This document shows positions 4,870 to 8,326 of a stretch of DNA of 8,326 nucleotides, one piece after another. Origin of the DNA: Sulfurimonas sp. (GTDB taxonomy: Bacteria > Campylobacterota > Campylobacteria > Campylobacterales > Sulfurimonadaceae); contig JALUBM010000076.1 in NCBI GenBank assembly GCA_027044845.1, forward strand, positions 1 through 8,326. Direction: 5' to 3'. Numbering within the stretch: position 1 is the stretch's first letter; each line of letters begins with the position of its first letter. A program made the position numbers and the translations under genes. The notes below the pieces were generated by a model that saw nothing but the letters and a program-made list of their open reading frames with translations, was not told where the DNA came from and did not search any database.

Positions 4870-4898
4870 TTGCTATTTTTTATTTTTTTTGTTATAAT
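4870..4898 (+). promoter_or_regulatory. Plus-strand sigma70 promoter of a small structured transcript
   Basis: TTGCTA (4870-4875), 17-nt T-rich spacer, TGT then TATAAT (4893-4898): a good extended -10 promoter and the only convincing plus-strand promoter in the window. Predicted start is near 4905, directly at the 5' side of the folded region 4908-4962. Confidence 0.7.
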
Positions 4899-4907
4899 TA
4901 TATTTCA

Positions 4908-4962
4908 ATGTTACTTTCGCCCTTAAAGGGTTGATGCTAGTAAATTTTATTTACGGTAACAT
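4908..4962 (+). promoter_or_regulatory. Three-way-junction RNA fold burying a ribosome binding site
   Basis: Closing stem ATGTTAC (4908-4914) with GTAACAT (4956-4962); inner hairpin CCCT (4920-4923) with AGGG (4927-4930), loop TAA; second hairpin GTAAAT (4940-4945) with ATTTAC (4949-4954), loop TTT. All stems are perfect. The AAAGGG serving the ATG at 4934 lies in the first hairpin, so the 5' end of the RNA would hold translation shut. It could alternatively be a stand-alone small RNA. Confidence 0.5.
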
Positions 4963-5041
4963 ATATAGACATATATCTCTTACAATAAAGAAATTTATTA
5001 AGAGGAGTCTATTCCCCCTTATTAAAAAACATTCCTCATAA
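4934..5041 (+). CDS. 35-residue cationic amphipathic peptide (type I toxin-like candidate)
   Basis: Reads MLVNFIYGNIYRHISLTIKK then a second half FIKRSLFPLIKKHSS. Hydrophobic residues alternate with Lys/Arg (net strongly positive) in a pattern expected of an amphipathic, membrane-active helix. It follows a strong plus-strand promoter, and its AAAGGG site, only 3 nt from the ATG, is inside a hairpin within a closed three-way junction. Helicobacter AapA-type type I toxins share this general design: ~30 cationic residues and a 5' fold that blocks translation. No sequence homology to AapA is claimed. It converges on the RNase-like gene ending at 5048. No antisense promoter was convincingly seen. 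A 35-codon frame in AT-rich DNA can arise by chance, so this is tentative. Confidence 0.4.
   Translation: MLVNFIYGNIYRHISLTIKKFIKRSLFPLIKKHSS
5002..5037 (-). terminator. Possible terminator after the RNase-like gene
   Basis: GAGGAGT (5002-5008) can pair with ATTCCTC (5031-5037), 7 bp with one G-U and a 22-nt loop, starting 11 nt past the stop codon at 5048. On the minus strand TTAATAAATTTC follows. The long loop makes it weak. It overlaps the end of the plus-strand peptide frame. Confidence 0.35.
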
Positions 5042-5047
5042 AAATTA

Positions 5048-5797
5048 TTAAAAATTTAGTTGGTTAGCACTCACCTCTTGTTGAATTGTTTTTTTATTTT
5101 CCACTGCCACTCCTGTTTCAACTTCCTTATTCTCTAAATTTTCAATAGCTGAAATAGTATTTGATATTATTTTTCCTGCTTCTTTTGTAGTAACTGCATA
5201 TGATTGTGTGCCAGCACCTAAAAATGATTTAGTACAGTATTCCGACTCTCTATCAAGAAATGTCACCTCAACGCCTTTTGATATATTTATTGTATTTTTT
5301 AAAATCTTATTAAGTTCTGAATTACTAATATCATAGATTAGAAAATTATCTTTTTCAATAACATCTGCAAGTTTAGATTCTCTGATTTGATAAGAAGTCT
5401 TTAAAACCAATTTGTTATCGGCAACACCACAAATAGACACCATATTAAAAAGTTTTCCATTCTTTTTTCTATAAGTGCCATAAAATAAAATAGAATCATT
5501 ATTCCCGATAGCTATTACAAGAGGATGCTTGAGGGTATTTTTAATATTAAAAAGAACATTTTTTCTATTCTCTTTGGCATACTGCATTTTATTAAACTGA
5601 GATTTTACATCGATGGAAATATGACCGATAGGCGTTGATATATCCGAGAACGTTTTACTGCCTAAACCGTTTGAAAAGCAGTTGAAGTCAACTTTTCTAC
5701 CTTTCATTCTAGGAGGAGTGTAATCTTTGGCAATATTATTAATAAATTTTAAGTTTAACTTGCCATTAAGTTGATTTATTAATTTAGTTTTATTCAT
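5048..5797 (-). CDS. Putative BECR-fold endoribonuclease (barnase/EndoU/colicin E5-like, PBECR type)
   Basis: 249 aa. Residues ~55-140 match the pattern I know for phage and plasmid PBECR nuclease domains: G-H-I-S-I with H59, an Arg-bearing helix (YAKENRKNVLFNIKNTL, R78), a P-L-V-I strand after H91, an I-L-F-Y-G-T-Y strand followed by a basic KKNGK turn, a hydrophobic strand (FNMVSICGV), and a closing K-T-S-Y (133-136). These domains are annotated in Campylobacter and Helicobacter mobile elements as barnase/colicin E5-family endoribonucleases, usually inside very long polyvalent proteins; here it stands alone. Residues 1-50 and 145-249 are of unknown role, the last 40 being acidic, linker-like and Gln-rich. 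AAGGA lies 8 nt before the ATG and can be sequestered by its leader. It is last in the right-hand gene run, 109 nt from its neighbour. Activity is inferred, not shown. Confidence 0.72.
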   Translation of the reverse strand: MNKTKLINQLNGKLNLKFINNIAKDYTPPRMKGRKVDFNCFSNGLGSKTFSDISTPIGHISIDVKSQFNKMQYAKENRKNVLFNIKNTLKHPLVIAIGNNDSILFYGTYRKKNGKLFNMVSICGVADNKLVLKTSYQIRESKLADVIEKDNFLIYDISNSELNKILKNTINISKGVEVTFLDRESEYCTKSFLGAGTQSYAVTTKEAGKIISNTISAIENLENKEVETGVAVENKKTIQQEVSANQLNF

Positions 5798-5799
5798 AA

Positions 5800-5837
5800 G
5801 AGTAATCCTTGATTAACAATATTACTCAACAAGGACT
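5800..5837 (-). promoter_or_regulatory. Leader able to hide the RNase gene's ribosome binding site
   Basis: On the minus strand AGTCCTTG (5837-5830) can pair with CAAGGATT (5811-5804; one G-U), which contains the AAGGA site. A competing stem, GAGTAAT (5827-5821) with ATTACTC (5806-5800), uses part of the same bases and leaves the site in a loop. The two forms are nearly exclusive, as expected for a translational switch. Confidence 0.4.
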
Positions 5838-5906
5838 TTTGTTTAAATAAATAGTTGTTTCAAATTTTAACTATCTTTTTATCATTATGTTGTATATTTG
5901 CATAAT

Positions 5907-6218
5907 CTATATCAGGGAAAAATTAGAGTCATAATGTTCTTGTGCAAAAGCAATCAATGGAGCTTTGCTTAGAGTGCCCAAATAAGATACAGTTAAATTT
6001 ATAGCAAGAGCGTGAGCTTTTTCTACTTCTTTTAAAGAAAAAACAGTATCATCTCTAAGAATAAGTATAAAATCTTCCTTGTTGCTAATATTAAGACTTG
6101 AATATATCTCATCTTTGTTATCTTCATATAAAAGCTCCACTATCTCTAAATAATCAGAATAAGCCACAAAGTCGCTTGCTATTTCTATGCAAGAATTTTC
6201 CAAAAAATTATTATCCAT
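5907..6218 (-). CDS. Small acidic unknown protein
   Basis: 103 aa, unrecognised. The first ~45 residues are clearly acidic (SDYLEIVELLYEDNKDEIYS). The rest is helical with a moderately hydrophobic stretch (AHALAINLTVSYLGTLSKAP) that is too polar to be a confident membrane span. GGGGAG sits 3 nt before the ATG at 6218. It follows the 92-aa gene by 26 nt and is probably in the same operon as the HNH nuclease. A small acidic partner next to nuclease genes could be an inhibitor or specificity factor, but nothing in the sequence proves that. Confidence 0.78.
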   Translation of the reverse strand: MDNNFLENSCIEIASDFVAYSDYLEIVELLYEDNKDEIYSSLNISNKEDFILILRDDTVFSLKEVEKAHALAINLTVSYLGTLSKAPLIAFAQEHYDSNFSLI

Positions 6219-6244
6219 CTACTCCCCTTTTTTGTTTTTAATAT

Positions 6245-6523
6245 TTATTTTTTTGACTGAGATACTTTTCTGTACCAACTCATAAATTTTCTAGGTTTTC
6301 TAAATTCGATAGGATAACTCTCAATTTCAATTTCAATCTCTCTGTATGGCAAAAGCTGAGTAGCATTATCACTGTCTTTAAATGCCACATAAGGTTCGTC
6401 TATATATACAGCATCTTTTGAAATTCCTGCATCTAATTCAGCAAATAGATTTAATTCATCTTGTGTATTTATTGCTAACACAATATTGTGTTTTAGTTTT
6501 GATATAGATTCTATAATATCCAT
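6245..6523 (-). CDS. Small unknown protein coupled to the HNH nuclease gene
   Basis: 92 aa. The ATG at 6523 shares one base with the HNH gene's stop (TAATG) and has no good ribosome binding site of its own, so it depends on translation of the nuclease. The first 70 residues are acidic and alpha/beta-like (MDIIESISKLKHNIVLAINT; DAVYIDEPYVAFKDSDNATQ; EIEIEIES). The last ~20 are basic and aromatic (FRKPRKFMSWYRKVSQSKK), a possible nucleic-acid contact. No known domain recognised. Tight coupling suggests roughly equal amounts with the nuclease and possibly a direct partner. Confidence 0.8.
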   Translation of the reverse strand: MDIIESISKLKHNIVLAINTQDELNLFAELDAGISKDAVYIDEPYVAFKDSDNATQLLPYREIEIEIESYPIEFRKPRKFMSWYRKVSQSKK

Positions 6524-7056
6524 TATTTTTCACTTTTTGTTGATAGATAATAATTGTATATTTCATCTGCTCTGCCGTTTTGAACTTCTATTGGGTACTG
6601 CTCTCTAAACTTTTTTGGTGTTCCATGCGGACTCATCACTGTTCCAAGTCTATGATGTTCATGCCCACAAAGAGGTATCAATCTCTTATGATTCTTTTTA
6701 GATGAACTGTCCAGCTTAACATGATGCCATTCTATTCTATCATCTGATTTAATTTTACCACAAACAAAACAGCTAAACTCAGAACTAGCTTCACTTTTTA
6801 GCCAAGAGAGATATTCTCTCTCTTCACTGTTTGCCAAGCTTTTAGTGCTTTTTTTAGAAAGTTTCTTTTTTGTGACAAGTGGTTTTGATGGTTTTTTACC
6901 AAAATCTCCCTTAGTTGGTTTTTTCCCGAAACTGCCATTATTGGGTTTCTTTCCAAAATTTCCATTGCTAGGCTTACTACCAAAAGAACTTCTTTTAGCC
7001 CCAAATGGAACTTTGTTTTTTTCTTCTAATTTTCTTTCTTCTAGACTTTTTAACAT
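6523..7056 (-). CDS. HNH endonuclease with disordered basic repeat tail (P1 Ref-like architecture)
   Basis: 177 aa. Residues 1-75 are low complexity and very basic; residues 25-60 are four 9-residue repeats of FG(K/S)KPxxG(x). Residues 93-150 form an HNH-type nuclease: C96-x-x-C99 knuckle, E109-W-H111-H112 with the likely general-base/metal histidines, L-I-P-L-C130-G-H-E-H134-H135, then SPHGTPKKF. Phage P1 Ref, a RecA-dependent nuclease of about the same size, has the same plan (disordered Lys-rich N-terminus plus C-terminal HNH), and DUF968/Ref-like proteins share the HH...PLC..HH pattern. The match is to layout and motif, so Ref function is an inference. AAGGAG 7 nt before the ATG at 7056 is strong. 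It lies 22 nt after the DUF6283-like gene and is coupled to the 92-aa gene. Probable role: DNA cleavage or recombination on the element. Confidence 0.83.
   Translation of the reverse strand: MLKSLEERKLEEKNKVPFGAKRSSFGSKPSNGNFGKKPNNGSFGKKPTKGDFGKKPSKPLVTKKKLSKKSTKSLANSEEREYLSWLKSEASSEFSCFVCGKIKSDDRIEWHHVKLDSSSKKNHKRLIPLCGHEHHRLGTVMSPHGTPKKFREQYPIEVQNGRADEIYNYYLSTKSEK
6877..6984 (-). repeat. Four 27-bp coding repeats in the nuclease tail
   Basis: Four consecutive units encode FGSKPSNGN, FGKKPNNGS, FGKKPTKGD and FGKKPSKPL. At DNA level each is a variant of a 27-bp unit, so copy number could change by slippage or recombination, altering the length of the basic DNA-binding tail. A shorter degenerate FGAKRSS precedes them. 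Confidence 0.8.
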
Positions 7057-7078
7057 GCTTATCTCCTTGTAAAATTGA

Positions 7079-7399
7079 TTAATTCTTAGATAAAAGCTCT
7101 TTAATATTTAATCTTTGTGCTATCTGCATTTGCTGATTGGGCTTGTCTTTCTCCTTTAAAAACCGATATGCTCCTGCACACATTTTTAATGGCTGTTCTT
7201 CTGTCTCGTTCATATCTTCGTCAAGATTATATACTGTCTTATGACAATTAAATGAACCGCCTTTTAAAAGGTCTTTTTTGATTTCATCAAGTCTTCCATC
7301 TGTAAGTTTTATAGCTTTTCCATTATCGAGAAAAGGACAATTATTGCAAGGCTTTGTCACTCTGTAGATTTCACTTGTTATATTTTCTTTAGTGCACAT
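7079..7399 (-). CDS. DUF6283-like four-cysteine protein
   Basis: 106 aa. The order P-C18-x-x-C21-P-F, then ~30 residues, F-x-C52-H53-K-T, then C74-A-G matches the DUF6283 family found widely in phages and plasmids, whose members carry CxxCP(W/F), FxCH and CAG motifs. Four cysteines (perhaps with H53) probably bind a metal or Fe-S cluster; the biochemical role of the family is unknown to me. Its variable insert (residues 57-72) is acidic. The ribosome binding site is weak, but the ATG lies one base after the stop of the 40-aa membrane protein gene, so it is probably translated by coupling. Cytoplasmic. Confidence 0.82.
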   Translation of the reverse strand: MCTKENITSEIYRVTKPCNNCPFLDNGKAIKLTDGRLDEIKKDLLKGGSFNCHKTVYNLDEDMNETEEQPLKMCAGAYRFLKEKDKPNQQMQIAQRLNIKELLSKN

Positions 7400-7400
7400 T

Positions 7401-7523
7401 TTAATACTCTATGTAATCGTTAGTATCATAGATGGCTTCAATAAACAATAAGCCAAATGCCATTAATAAAACGGCAAGTGTCTTAATGTCTGTAAATTTC
7501 CATTCTTTAAAAAAATAAAGCAT
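7401..7523 (-). CDS. 40-residue single-pass membrane protein
   Basis: 40 aa, missed by long-ORF cutoffs. It reads as a basic/aromatic N-terminus (MLYFFKEWKFTDIK), one hydrophobic helix at about residues 15-32 (TLAVLLMAFGLLFIEAIY), and an acidic tail (DTNDYIEY). The positive side before the helix predicts an inner-membrane protein with N-terminus inside. AAGGAG lies 8 nt before the ATG, one of the best sites in the window, arguing for a real gene. It starts 3 nt after the 218-aa gene and ends 1 nt before the DUF6283-like gene, so the three are translated as a block. Role unknown; small membrane proteins of this type may be toxins, anchors or inhibitors. Confidence 0.7.
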   Translation of the reverse strand: MLYFFKEWKFTDIKTLAVLLMAFGLLFIEAIYDTNDYIEY

Positions 7524-7526
7524 ATC

Positions 7527-8183
7527 TTACACTCCTTTTCTTTGTAGCCAATTAATTCCGTGTCTAATCTCATCACCATAATAAAGCGGTGTATAATCTT
7601 CTGATGTTAATGCAAAATACAGTTTATCAAGCAGTGTTTTGAAACCACTATCTATAAAATTATATCTTCTGAGAATTATAGCTGTACTTGCTTTAATATC
7701 AAAATCTACAAATTTAGTAAGTAGTTCTTTTTGTTTTGAGAATACATCACGGTTTTTTCTAACCATATTCTCACTCCAACTCGCCACACGATTGTTTCTT
7801 TTGAGATAATGATTGTAAACTTTTTGAGAGTTTCTGTCTTTGAAATTTTCATACTCATAAATAAATTTGAAGTCAATTACATCAACATTAATTTTATATC
7901 CGACTCTCTTTTGCTCGGCTGTTATCAATTCATCAATTTCAAAACAAATCTCGGCAACTTTATCCTCAATAATCCTTTGAAAAATATCATCTTCGCTAAT
8001 TACGAGATTATCAAAAGATAAACTGTCTATGTCTGTTTCAGGTGTATCGCTACCATCTAGCATGAGTTCTATCTCGCTTTGCATGGTTTTTGATACAGTT
8101 GCATCTATTCTACCTTGCAAGTCTGTTTTAGTAAGAGATTTGATTTTAAGATAATCTGCCTTTAGCTTAATAAGTGTTTTCAT
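7527..8183 (-). CDS. Unknown protein, 218 aa, first in the right-hand operon
   Basis: 218 aa from ATG 8183, chosen over an upstream in-frame TTG (8216) because AAAAGG lies just upstream with ~9-nt spacing and the TTG has none. No family recognised. Residues 1-30 are basic and helical; 38-65 acidic (DGSDTPETDIDSLSFDN); 66-95 helical (IFQRIIEDKVAEICFEIDEL). The basic stretch 118-155 (NFKDRNSQKVYNHYLKRNNR, then ENMVRKNRDVF) could contact nucleic acid. The C-terminus is aromatic-rich (LYFALTSEDYTPLYYGDEIR). No membrane or signal segment. Its leader has ATCTTAAAAGGAAAAGAATA, like the orphan module at 1400-1448, but no clear -10/-35 was found nearby. Confidence 0.8.
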   Translation of the reverse strand: MKTLIKLKADYLKIKSLTKTDLQGRIDATVSKTMQSEIELMLDGSDTPETDIDSLSFDNLVISEDDIFQRIIEDKVAEICFEIDELITAEQKRVGYKINVDVIDFKFIYEYENFKDRNSQKVYNHYLKRNNRVASWSENMVRKNRDVFSKQKELLTKFVDFDIKASTAIILRRYNFIDSGFKTLLDKLYFALTSEDYTPLYYGDEIRHGINWLQRKGV

Positions 8184-8326
8184 TATTCTTTTCCTTTTAA
8201 GATTCAGCTTATTCAAAGCGGATTTGAAAATAAAAAAAAAAATATAATAGAAGCTTCATATTTAAGCGGGAAAGGGAAATTAACAACACTTTTTAAAGTA
8301 ATTTTGCCAAATATAAAATCTTCACT
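8184..8326. other. Leader and upstream DNA of the 218-aa gene, window edge
   Basis: No gene is seen. It contains an A11 tract (8232-8242) running into TATAAT on the plus strand, but the nearest TTGAAA is only 13 nt away, too close for a promoter. On the minus strand TATTAT lies in the same place without a good -35. The promoter of the right-hand operon may be outside the window. Confidence 0.4.

Noticed and set aside
5854..5884. A/T-only stem (ATAGTT/AACTAT) as operon terminator before the RNase-like gene
   Set aside because: Too A/T-rich and weak to distinguish from background in this composition.
6845..7072. Plus-strand frame encoding Pro/Leu/Phe repeats
   Set aside because: It is the reverse reading of the FGKKP repeats in the HNH protein and has no ribosome binding site.
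8224..8248. Plus-strand promoter TTGAAA/TATAAT
   Set aside because: Spacing of 13 nt is too short and no gene follows before the window ends.

Overview
The window is AT-rich DNA whose confident genes all lie on the minus strand. Most are small and hypothetical. The base composition, the AAGGA-type ribosome binding sites, and an outer-membrane beta-barrel with an N-terminal signal peptide and C-terminal Phe suggest a Campylobacterota host (Sulfurimonas/Arcobacter-like). The genes between about 0.86 and 8.2 kb look like accessory DNA: a plasmid, integrated element or phage-derived block. The host and element assignments are inferences. No tRNA, rRNA, integrase, replication gene or CRISPR array was recognised.

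Layout. (1) 1-720: an 8-stranded-type outer-membrane protein with its own near-perfect sigma70 promoter and a hairpin terminator; this may be host DNA or the edge of the element. (2) About 800-2280: three small putative helix-turn-helix proteins (one with an internally duplicated domain) and a frameshifted small gene. (3) About 2290-4780: five unrecognised small proteins in single-gene or two-gene units. Four of these units, plus one spot with no gene directly behind it, carry near-copies of one promoter/leader module (-35, 17-18 nt spacer, TATAAT, then an ATCTAAAAAG-like leader running into the ribosome binding site). (4) 4860-5041: the only plus-strand transcription signal, a strong promoter followed by a compact predicted RNA fold. 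The fold buries the ribosome binding site of a 35-residue cationic, amphipathic peptide, an arrangement like that of type I toxin genes. (5) 5048-8183: a seven-gene minus-strand run, most of it spaced as one operon. In transcription order: an unknown 218-aa protein, a 40-aa one-helix membrane protein, a four-cysteine DUF6283-like protein, an HNH nuclease built like phage P1 Ref (disordered basic repeat tail plus HNH), two small unknown proteins, and a putative BECR-fold (barnase/EndoU/colicin E5-like) RNase with a leader that can pair with its own ribosome binding site.

Two themes stand out. A shared duplicated promoter/leader makes the small genes of region 3 look like a co-expressed set of exchangeable modules. 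The right half pairs a DNA nuclease and a likely RNase with a toxin-like peptide gene converging on the RNase gene, which fits mobile-element conflict functions. Functions beyond the recognised folds are not claimed.
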